Positions 38,509 through 44,687 of a stretch of DNA of 44,687 nt are shown piece by piece. The translations under genes were made by a program, and so were the position numbers. This DNA is from an uncultured Desulfovibrionaceae bacterium (lineage in GTDB: Bacteria > Desulfobacterota > Desulfovibrionia > Desulfovibrionales > Desulfovibrionaceae). Below the pieces are notes generated by a model that saw only the letters and a program-made list of their open reading frames with translations, was not told where the DNA came from and did no database searches. Numbering within the stretch: position 1 is the stretch's first letter; each line of letters starts with the position of its first letter. The stretch spans positions 1 through 44,687 of the forward strand of contig CATJOY010000038.1 in NCBI GenBank assembly GCA_949741925.1, written 5' to 3'.

Positions 38509-41076
38509 CTATGCAGAAGCCCAGCGCACTAAGCCGAGGGAATACTCGTTGGGCAGAAGCGGATGGACCGGCAGAGCCTGCACGGTAAAGCCGAAACGCC
38601 CGGCTTCTTGAGCCCGGACCTGGCCCCGGTATTTCTGCCAGCCGTCATGCATGCCCTCAACCGGTTCCATGGTAAAGAGGCAGCGCTGGATGAAGGAATT
38701 ATCCTGTCCTACGGGCCCGGCGTAGATATACACCTTGAGATGCTCCAGCGGAATGCCCGCGGTGAAGACGTTGGCCTCCACAGTCATGGGGTCGTCTACA
38801 TGAACCACATCCTTACGGCTGATAACGACATCCTTGATCTGGAGGTCAGACCAGCGGGTCATAATGTTCATGCGCCATTCAGAGAGTTCCCTGGCCGGGG
38901 CGTAGTTATCGGCGCAGAGGTCAAAATGGCTCTTGAGACCGGGCGCATAGGCCTTGGTGAAGTATTCCTCGACCATGCGGTGGGAACTGTACCGCGGCCC
39001 GAGTTCGGCGATGGCCCGCTTCATCCGGGCCACCCAGGCCCGGGGAAGCTCACCGCGGCCCCGGTCGTAAAAATCCGGAATAATATCGTGCTCAAGGACC
39101 TTGTACAGGGTCTTGAGTTCCACGAAATCCTGGTAATCGGGGTCGGAATAATCCTCTCCTTTGCCAATGGCCCAGCCCACACTGTTGTCGGGCTTCCAGG
39201 CTTCGTCCCACCAGCCATCCAGGGTGCTGAACTGCAAAACGCCGTTGAACATGGCTTTCATGCCGCTGGTGCCGCACGCTTCCAGGGGACGCCGCGGGTT
39301 GTTCAGCCAGACGTCGCAGCCGGAGACCATGTGCGCTGCCACATCCATGTCATAGTCTTCAATGAAGACCATGTTCATGCGGAATTCTTTGGAACGGCAG
39401 AGAGTGATCAACTCTTTCATCAGTTGCTTGCCGCCCTGGTCCGCCGGGTGGGCTTTGCCCGCAAAGATGAACTGTACCGGCATATCTTTGTTGCTGATGA
39501 TGCGCAGCAGGCTTTCTTTGTCTTGTAGGAGCAGGTTGGCCCGTTTATAGGTGGCGAAGCGGCGGGCGAAACCGATGGTCAGGGCTTCGGGGTTCAGAAT
39601 CTGATCCGCCTCCATAACCTCTTGGGAGCGGGCTCCCTGGGCAATCAGTTGGTCGCGCAGGCGCAGGCGCACAAAATCTACCAGGCGTTCGCGCAAATGG
39701 GTGTGGACCCGCCAGAGCATGGTATCCGGGATGTTGTCCGCCATACCCCACACCTTTTGGGTATCCGGGTTTTCGCGCCAGTCGCTGCCGAGGTAGCGCT
39801 CATAAAGCAGGCCCATGGTCGGGGCCACCCAGCTCGGGGGGTGGATGCCGTTTGTAATGTGGCCGATGGGCACGTCATCCACGGGAAGCTGATTCCAGAC
39901 CTTTTGCCACATATGGCGCGAGACTTTGCCATGTAGCCTGGAAACGCCGTTGTTGAACCTGGAGAGGCGCAGGGCCAGCACGGGCATGCAGAAGGATTCC
40001 CGATCATCTTGGGGCACTTCGCGGCCCAAAGCCAGAAAAACCTTGAACGCTAAGCCCATATCCCGGGCATAGGGCTCGAAATATTGCTGCATCAGTTCCG
40101 GCGGGAAGCGGTCGTTACCGGCAGGGACCGGGGTATGGGTAGTGAAAATACTGCCGGAGGCAGAAACTTCCAGAGCGGCTTCAAAGGGCAGGTTTTGTTC
40201 TTTCATCAGCACCCGGATACGCTCCAGGCCGGCAAAGGCTGAGTGCCCTTCGTTCATATGAATGATGCGCGGCTCCAGCCCCAGAACTTTGAGGGCCTTG
40301 ACCCCGCCGATGCCCAGCAGGATTTCTTGCCACAAACGCATTTCCAGGTTCCCGCCATAGAGCCGGGAGGTAATCAGCCGGAAATCCTGGCTGTTCTCAG
40401 GAAGATTGGTATCCAGAAGAAAAAGGCGCACCCGTCCGATTCGGGCTTCCCAGATGGCGGCAGTCAGCGGCCTATCCCCAATGGAAAGGTGCACCAGAGC
40501 CGGAGCGCCTTCGGAATTCAGAGCTCTGCTGAGGGGCATTTGTTCAAAATCATAGTCCGGGTAGCGTTCCTGTTGCCAGCCGTCCGGGGTCATATACTGG
40601 CGGAAATAGCCCTGGCCGTAGGCAAGGCCGATGCCTACCAGCGGGATGTTTAAATCAGAGGCTGATTTTAAGTGGTCGCCGGCCAGAATGCCCAGGCCCC
40701 CGGAATAAATGGGCAGACAGAGGCTGACGCCGAATTCCAAGCTGAAGTAAGCAACTACGGGTTGGCCTGGATCCGGGCTTTTGAAGCGATCCGGGTAGGG
40801 TTTGGCAAGATAGGTCTCGAGTTCCTTGGTCAGAACGTCCAGGCGATCCCGAAAGAGGTCGTCTTTGGCCAGGCTCTGCAACAGGCTTTGCGGTACGTGG
40901 TTGAGAAACCAGACCGGGTTGCAGTAGCTTTCCCGCCAGAGCTGGGGGTCTATCTGCTCAAAGAATGTGGTGATTTTGTTATTCCAGGCAAACCAGTAGT
41001 TATGGGCGAGTTTCCAGAGCGACTCTATTTCGGGTGGAAGCTTGGGAGTGACACTGAAAACCTGGAGCGACTGCAT
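38509..41076 (-). CDS. glgP: Alpha-glucan phosphorylase
   Basis: An 855-residue glycogen/maltodextrin phosphorylase of the short type (with the DUF3417 N-terminal segment, LWKLAHNYWFAWN). It releases glucose-1-phosphate from storage glucan. Visible motifs include LGGLGILAGDHLKSASDLNIP-like YSGGLGILAGD, HMNEGHSAFAGLERIRVL, TTHTPVPAGNDRFPPELM, GFARRFATYKRANLLL, FAGKAHPADQGGK and the PLP-phosphate site PRRPLEACGTSGMKAMFNGVLQFS. AAGGAGAAAGGG precedes the ATG at 41076. No other glycogen genes are adjacent. Confidence 0.95.
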   Translation of the reverse strand: MQSLQVFSVTPKLPPEIESLWKLAHNYWFAWNNKITTFFEQIDPQLWRESYCNPVWFLNHVPQSLLQSLAKDDLFRDRLDVLTKELETYLAKPYPDRFKSPDPGQPVVAYFSLEFGVSLCLPIYSGGLGILAGDHLKSASDLNIPLVGIGLAYGQGYFRQYMTPDGWQQERYPDYDFEQMPLSRALNSEGAPALVHLSIGDRPLTAAIWEARIGRVRLFLLDTNLPENSQDFRLITSRLYGGNLEMRLWQEILLGIGGVKALKVLGLEPRIIHMNEGHSAFAGLERIRVLMKEQNLPFEAALEVSASGSIFTTHTPVPAGNDRFPPELMQQYFEPYARDMGLAFKVFLALGREVPQDDRESFCMPVLALRLSRFNNGVSRLHGKVSRHMWQKVWNQLPVDDVPIGHITNGIHPPSWVAPTMGLLYERYLGSDWRENPDTQKVWGMADNIPDTMLWRVHTHLRERLVDFVRLRLRDQLIAQGARSQEVMEADQILNPEALTIGFARRFATYKRANLLLQDKESLLRIISNKDMPVQFIFAGKAHPADQGGKQLMKELITLCRSKEFRMNMVFIEDYDMDVAAHMVSGCDVWLNNPRRPLEACGTSGMKAMFNGVLQFSTLDGWWDEAWKPDNSVGWAIGKGEDYSDPDYQDFVELKTLYKVLEHDIIPDFYDRGRGELPRAWVARMKRAIAELGPRYSSHRMVEEYFTKAYAPGLKSHFDLCADNYAPARELSEWRMNIMTRWSDLQIKDVVISRKDVVHVDDPMTVEANVFTAGIPLEHLKVYIYAGPVGQDNSFIQRCLFTMEPVEGMHDGWQKYRGQVRAQEAGRFGFTVQALPVHPLLPNEYSLGLVRWASA

Positions 41077-41332
41077 ACCCTTTCTCCTTGTACAATTTTT
41101 GACGTGGCCGGCATTTTAGCGTAACAAGATGCGCTGTCCTGGTCCTCTAACGGATTGTCCGGAAGGGTTGGAACGCATGGGGTCAACCGTGCGGGCTTTC
41201 TGGCCGGGCGAACCTTCCCCCGGCGCCGCGGCGGATCAGGCAGTTTTTTTGTTTGCACATTTCCGCGGCGTGGCACGGACAGAACGAATATGTCCGGCGC
41301 CATCGGGATATTCTTTACACAGGAGAGCCGTC
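41077..41332. other. Spacer between divergent glgP and dut
   Basis: 256 bp that must contain both promoters. No convincing boxes; an in-frame extension of dut (from 41129) crosses it but shows no homology. Confidence 0.4.
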
Positions 41333-41827
41333 GTGGCAAGCACAGCCTGCGATACCCGCTGCGATATTGCGGTAAATATTCTTTTCATGAATGATTCTGC
41401 TGCATTATACGGACTGGATGGTCCTGCCCGGGCTACGGAAAATGCGGCAGGCTTTGATCTGCGGGCGGCGCTGCCCCCAAGCGATTCCGTCTTGCAGGTC
41501 GGCCCCGGAGAGCGTATGCTGGTTCCCACAGGCATCGCCATTGAGCCCCTGGCCGACGGCGTTGCCGGTTTTGTTTATTCCCGAAGCGGCCTTGGCGCCG
41601 CCAAAGGCCTTACGGTAGCCCAGGGAGTGGGGCTTATTGACCCGGATTACCGCGGAGAGATCATTGTGTATCTTCTGAATACCTCATCATTAACCCATAC
41701 CCTGCAGCGCGGGGACCGTATAGCACAACTGGTGTTCCAACCCTTTTTCCGCCCTAAGTGGCGACGATGCGAAACCTTGGGCACAACAGCCAGGGGCGTC
41801 GGCGGTTTCGGCCATACCGGAAAATAA
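41333..41827 (+). CDS. dut: Deoxyuridine 5'-triphosphate nucleotidohydrolase (dUTPase)
   Basis: A 164-residue trimeric dUTPase that keeps uracil out of DNA and supplies dUMP. All five motifs can be seen: AGFDLRAA (1), RSGLGAAKGLTV (2), GVGLIDPDYRGEIIV (3), GDRIAQLVF (4) and RGVGGFGHTG (5). The start chosen is GTG at 41333 with AGGAG eight bases upstream; the longer ORF from 41129 has no family match before about residue 90. It is 28 nt upstream of the argD-type gene in the same direction, so both are likely cotranscribed. Confidence 0.93.
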   Translation: MASTACDTRCDIAVNILFMNDSAALYGLDGPARATENAAGFDLRAALPPSDSVLQVGPGERMLVPTGIAIEPLADGVAGFVYSRSGLGAAKGLTVAQGVGLIDPDYRGEIIVYLLNTSSLTHTLQRGDRIAQLVFQPFFRPKWRRCETLGTTARGVGGFGHTGK

Positions 41828-41855
41828 CACTTTTCAGGGATATATGGAGCGTACC

Positions 41856-43058
41856 ATGTCTGAACTTGAGAGAATCAAAAAACGGGAAGAAGCCCTCCTT
41901 TGCCGGACCTACGGCCGGTACCCGATCAGCGTGCAAAAAGGCCGGGGTAGCAGGCTTTGGGATTTGGACGGCAAGGAATATATTGACTTGCTCGCGGGTA
42001 TTGCGGTGACCAGCATCGGGCACTGTAACGAGGAACTTGCCGGGGTCATGGAACAGCAGGCCCGCAAGTTGGTTCATGTGAGCAACCTGTTTTACCAGGA
42101 AGAGCAGCTTGATCTGGCAGAGAAGCTGCTGGCGACGTGCCATTGCGGCAAGGCGTTTTTCTGCAACTCCGGCGCGGAAGCTAATGAAGCCGCCATCAAA
42201 CTGGCCCGGCGTTACCAGCAGCGGGTGAAGAAGAGAGACGCTTATGAGGTGATCAGCTTTAGCGGCTGTTTTCATGGCCGGACTTTGGCCACGGTCGCGG
42301 CCACGGGCCAGGCCCGGTTCCAGGATGGCTTTGCGCCGATGCCCGAGGGCTTCACCCAGGTAGCTTGGGGCGATATCGAGGCCCTGGAACGGGCCATATC
42401 CCCCAAAACAGCGGCAGTTATTTTGGAAATGATCCAGGGAGAAGGGGGCGTTCGGCCGGTACAGCCCGATTTTCTGAAGGCTGCCGTAGCTTTGTGCAAG
42501 GAAAAAGGCGTTCTCTTCATTGCCGATGAAGTGCAAGGCGGACTTTGCCGCACCGGCAAATGGTGGTCCTTCCAGCACTTTGGCATTGAACCGGATATCG
42601 TCACTTCGGCCAAGGCCTTGGCAAACGGCCTGCCTATGGGGGCCATGATGGCCACAGATGAGGTGGCCTGTGGTTTTGCCCAGGGCAGCCACGCCACTAC
42701 CTTTGGCGCCGGCGCGTTGCTTTCCAAAGTAGCTGAAAAAGTTTTGGAGATCATGGACCGCGATAAACTTCATGACCGGGCTGCGGATGTGGGGGCTTGG
42801 GCCATGGATCGGTTCAATGAGGTGAGCCTCAAGCATCCCGGGGCCATCACCACGGTGCGGGGCAAGGGGCTTTTAATCGGCATTGAGCTTTCCTTCCCCG
42901 GGAAGGAGGTATGGGAAGCATTGTTGCAAAAAGGCTTTATCCTGAATCTGACGCAGGAGAAGGTTTTGCGCCTTGCTCCCGCCCTGACTATAGAGAAGGC
43001 AGACCTTGATTCCTTTGCCGGGGCTTTAGAAGAAGTGCTCCAGGAGAAAGGTAAATAG
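41856..43058 (+). CDS. argD: Acetylornithine/class III aminotransferase
   Basis: A 400-residue PLP-dependent aminotransferase of the acetylornithine type: FCNSGAEANEAAIKLARRY (cofactor-phosphate loop), SFSGCFHGRTLATVAATGQ, FIADEVQGGLCRTGKWWSFQHFGIEPDIVTSAKALANGLPMGAM (Asp and the Schiff-base Lys) and THATTFGAG-like HATTFGAGALLSKVA. It probably makes N-acetylornithine in arginine synthesis; related succinyldiaminopimelate aminotransferase activity for lysine is possible. The ATG at 41856 with GGAG at 8 nt is favoured over the in-frame ATG at 41844, which lacks spacing for its GGGA. Confidence 0.92.
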   Translation: MSELERIKKREEALLCRTYGRYPISVQKGRGSRLWDLDGKEYIDLLAGIAVTSIGHCNEELAGVMEQQARKLVHVSNLFYQEEQLDLAEKLLATCHCGKAFFCNSGAEANEAAIKLARRYQQRVKKRDAYEVISFSGCFHGRTLATVAATGQARFQDGFAPMPEGFTQVAWGDIEALERAISPKTAAVILEMIQGEGGVRPVQPDFLKAAVALCKEKGVLFIADEVQGGLCRTGKWWSFQHFGIEPDIVTSAKALANGLPMGAMMATDEVACGFAQGSHATTFGAGALLSKVAEKVLEIMDRDKLHDRAADVGAWAMDRFNEVSLKHPGAITTVRGKGLLIGIELSFPGKEVWEALLQKGFILNLTQEKVLRLAPALTIEKADLDSFAGALEEVLQEKGK

Positions 43059-43303
43059 GCTTTCTGTGGTCCTTTCCTCTCCCTGCATCCGAAGCGGTTC
43101 GGGATAGGGCGTTTGCCGCTGCATAGCGTTGTTGCGCAGAATATCCGGGGCTTCCGAAAAGGAGCCCCGGTTTCTGTCCGGAACATTCATGGTGGCGGGG
43201 AGCCTGCCCAGCCTTTCTGCCCAGCAGGCGCTTCACGTTGGGGGCAAGGGACGGGGGAGGGCGCACGAGGCGTAGCGCAGGAGGGGCGCCTTGGATTGTG
43301 GGC
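43059..43303. other. Spacer downstream of argD
   Basis: About 245 bp (317 bp up to the tRNA) with a few GC dyads and no gene that I can support. Confidence 0.4.
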
Positions 43304-43332
43304 TTGCCATTGACCTTGATTTCCCGTACTAT
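43304..43332 (+). promoter_or_regulatory. Promoter of tRNA-Arg
   Basis: TTGCCA (43304-43309), 17-nt spacer, TACTAT (43327-43332), 43 nt before the mature 5' end of the tRNA. Confidence 0.55.
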
Positions 43333-43375
43333 GTTTTCCCCGGTTGTACGAAGCTGAGGAGTTCCGGCCGGGTTT

Positions 43376-43452
43376 GTCCTCGTAGCTCAGTTGGATAGAG
43401 CGACTGCCTCCTAAGCCGTAGGCCGCAGGTTCGATTCCTGCCGGGGACACCA
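43376..43452 (+). tRNA. tRNA-Arg (anticodon CCT)
   Basis: Acceptor GTCCTCG (43376-43382) pairs with CGGGGAC (43442-43448); the T arm GCAGG-TTCGATT-CCTGC is perfect; the anticodon loop CTCCTAA gives CCT (decodes AGG). CCA is encoded (43450-43452). The anticodon stem ACTGC/GCCGT has one apparent T-C mismatch in the middle. tRNA genes are common integration sites, and the sequence beyond it is accessory. Confidence 0.94.
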
Positions 43453-43462
43453 GATGTTTAAT

Positions 43463-43503
43463 AATTACGCCTGCTTGAGTTGAAAAAGCAGGCGTAATTT
43501 TTG
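43463..43503 (+). terminator. Terminator of tRNA-Arg
   Basis: AATTACGCCTGCTT (43463-43476) pairs with AAGCAGGCGTAATT (43486-43499), 14 bp, followed by TTTTGTT. Confidence 0.88.
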
Positions 43504-43585
43504 TTGCGGCTTTAGCCCGTTGAGTGAGCGGAGCGAGCGAAACAAAGAACCACCCGCTACGCGGGTAGCGACAATGGTTATACCC

Positions 43586-43648
43586 AAAAAACACCTTTCC
43601 CATACAATAGAGATGCTCGAGCTCTACCATATGGGAAAGGTGTTTTTT
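43586..43648 (+). promoter_or_regulatory. 19-bp inverted repeat that buries the transposase ribosome binding site
   Basis: Arms 43586-43604 and 43630-43648 are exact complements with a 25-nt loop. The 3' arm contains GGGAAAGG, the ribosome binding site, and ends at the base before the transposase ATG (43649). IS200 is known to restrict its own translation with such a structure. Confidence 0.8.
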
Positions 43649-44102
43649 ATGGTAACCAAGGCACAAAGTTTAGCTCATACAAAATGGCTGTGCAAGTACC
43701 ACATAGTGTTCGCGCCCAAGTACAGGCATAAAATAATCTTTGCCAACCTTCGAGAAAGTATTGGTGAAATATTACGCAATTTGTGCAAATACAAAGGAGT
43801 AGAAATACTTGAGGTCACCTTATGCATGAGCATGTCACATGCTTTTAAGTATCCCTCCCAAAATAAACGTGTCGAGTTTTATGGGGTGCCTGAAAGGTAA
43901 AAGCTCCCTCATGATATTCGATAAGCACGCCAACTTAAAATATACGTTTGGCAATTGTAAGTTTTTGTCCGAGGGGTACTATGTTAGTACAGTCGGGCTT
44001 AATGAAGCAACGATCAAGAAGCACATTCAGCAACAGGAGAAGCATGATATTATGCAAGATAAGCTGAGTGCCCGCGAGTATGCAGACCCCTTCAAGGGGT
44101 GA
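43649..44102 (+). pseudogene. IS200/IS605 TnpA transposase, frameshifted
   Basis: Frame 1 from ATG 43649 reads KWLCKYHIVFAPKYRHKIIF and SIGEILRNLCKYKGVEILE, typical of TnpA. The frame then changes near 43813-43835, and the rest (MLLSIPPKINVSSFMGCLKG, GYYVSTVGLNEATIKKHIQQQ, containing the catalytic Tyr region) continues in the next frame to 44102. Compared with the expected coding of GHLMPDHVHML, two single bases are missing, exactly across the metal-binding His-x-His motif. The protein should be inactive, although the end hairpins could still be used by a transposase in trans. Confidence 0.88.
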
Positions 44103-44291
44103 GCCAAAGTGACAACGGCACTGGGCTTGAACGAAGTGAAAGCCGGCGTCATTTAGGCGCTATCCGGTAATATTCCCTTATAGGGCTTGAGCAAACCACC
44201 CGCATAGCGGGTGGTTTTGATAATCATATCGGTATTATCCCTGCCAAATGAATTATGAGAATAACCTGAATGCCGGTTACAGTTGGCCTGT

Positions 44292-44687
44292 TTACTTTTT
44301 AAGAATTATCATACCAAGGGCAATAATGACACAAACGCCAAGAATACTCATCAAGGCATTATTCAGACCGTTATGTTGCGCCACAAATCCAAGCAAAGGG
44401 GGAAAAAATAATAAGCCGCTATATGAAAAGATTGACACGACTGTACTTGCCTTGGCAGGACTAACGCCGGGGTAACTCCCGGCGCGGCTAAACAGAATTG
44501 GAATGATCGGCGCAAGACCAAATCCCATAAGCGCATAACCTACGAGGCAAATGACAGAGGTATTGGAAAAAAGGACAATTGCCATGCCAAAAGTGGCAAA
44601 AAGCGCGCTTGTGAATGTCAAAATTAAATCGCCAAAGTGGCTGCGCAACCTGTCGCCGAATAGTCTTCCAAATACAGTGGTGACAGA
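44292..44687 (-). CDS. MFS transporter, C-terminal part (runs off the window)
   Basis: At least 131 residues of a major facilitator; the frame is open to the right edge of the window. The entering segment GRLFGDRLRSHFGD is the loop motif between helices that reads GxLaDRxGRR in MFS proteins. It is followed by four membrane segments (LILTFTSALFATFGMAIVLF, VICLVGYALMGFGLAPIIPILF, TVVSIFSYSGLLFFPPLLGFV, ALMSILGVCVIIALGMIIL). Substrate unknown. Its codons are clearly more AT-rich than the genes on the other side of the tRNA, which suggests acquisition. The stop is at 44292, about 75 bp past the IS right-end hairpin. Confidence 0.8.
   Translation of the reverse strand, partial: SVTTVFGRLFGDRLRSHFGDLILTFTSALFATFGMAIVLFSNTSVICLVGYALMGFGLAPIIPILFSRAGSYPGVSPAKASTVVSIFSYSGLLFFPPLLGFVAQHNGLNNALMSILGVCVIIALGMIILKK

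Larger units (their letters stand above)
43540..44220 (+). mobile_element. IS200/IS605-family insertion sequence, decayed
   Basis: A single transposase-like gene is bracketed by related subterminal hairpins that begin with the same ACCACCCGC: left ACCCGC-TAC-GCGGGT (43552-43566) and right AAACCACCCGC-ATA-GCGGGTGGTTT (44193-44217). No terminal inverted repeats or target duplication are seen, as expected for this family, which moves as single-stranded DNA. Exact ends cannot be fixed. It sits about 90 bp past tRNA-Arg. Confidence 0.8.

Noticed and set aside
38563-39528. 321-codon plus-strand frame over glgP
   Set aside because: Antisense to a clear phosphorylase; no family match or start signals.
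1-44687. CRISPR array, rRNA genes, prophage or toxin-antitoxin loci
   Set aside because: I looked for regularly spaced repeats, cas-like, phage structural and toxin-antitoxin genes and saw none.
43453-44687. Integrase or attachment repeat of tRNA-Arg
   Set aside because: No repeat of the tRNA 3' end and no integrase before the window ends; the island boundary remains an inference.

Overview
The window looks like a chromosomal segment of a flagellated, anaerobic, Gram-negative member of the Desulfovibrionales (Desulfobacterota). The grounds are a sigma-54-driven flagellin of that type, a fused SecDF preceded by yajC, a nnr-tsaE-lysC gene order, a BioD-like/DRTGG protein of the kind found beside phosphotransacetylase genes in Desulfovibrio, and GC-rich genes separated by long, hairpin-rich spacers. 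The assignment is an inference; no 16S gene or other decisive marker is present.

Layout. 0.1-2.5 kb (+): a PLP sugar aminotransferase and a fused N-acetyltransferase/3,4-ketoisomerase, together pointing to a dTDP-3-acetamido-3,6-dideoxyhexose. 2.8-6.2 kb (-): yajC-secDF, the accessory Sec translocase module. 6.5 kb (+): a 57-residue Cys/His-rich protein with its own promoter and terminator. 6.9-11.1 kb: a BioD-like/DRTGG protein and a divergent ADP-forming acyl-CoA synthetase-like protein on the minus strand; the start of the latter overlaps the start of rnc (RNase III) on the plus strand. 11.7-13 kb: flagellin and tRNA-His. 13.3-24.5 kb: a mixed, mostly minus-strand set (small secreted protein, DASS-type transporter, M20 peptidase, methyltransferase, HAD phosphatase plus DUF3179 lipid/periplasmic-type protein, MtaD-type deaminase, alpha/beta hydrolase, FlxA-like coiled coil, bile-acid-symporter family transporter). 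24.8-30.1 kb: an Fe-S aldo/keto reductase, then nnr-tsaE-lysC on the minus strand.

The centrepiece is 30.1-38.5 kb (+): a complete glycine reductase operon. A single-aptamer glycine riboswitch is followed by grdX-grdE-grdB-trxA-grdA-grdC-grdD-trxB and a strong terminator. grdB and grdA each contain an in-frame TGA read as selenocysteine (residues 347 and 44), so ordinary gene calling truncates both; grdB has a perfect SECIS-like hairpin after the TGA. GrdE keeps the Asn-Cys site where the pyruvoyl group is formed. The module reduces glycine to acetyl phosphate and ammonia with electrons passed NADPH -> TrxB -> TrxA -> selenoprotein GrdA, and the riboswitch would switch it on when glycine is plentiful.

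38.5-43.1 kb holds glgP (-), dut and an argD-type aminotransferase (+). From 43.4 kb a tRNA-Arg(CCU) marks the edge of an accessory, AT-richer stretch containing a frameshifted IS200/IS605 transposase with intact end hairpins and the C-terminal part of an MFS transporter that runs off the window.

Beyond genes, the most unusual signal is a dispersed noncoding element of about 160 bp present in at least three intergenic regions (2572-2735, 24566-24720, 26162-26321): a conserved pyrimidine-rich 5' block, a variable hairpin followed by a T-run, and a conserved 31-nt 3' block.
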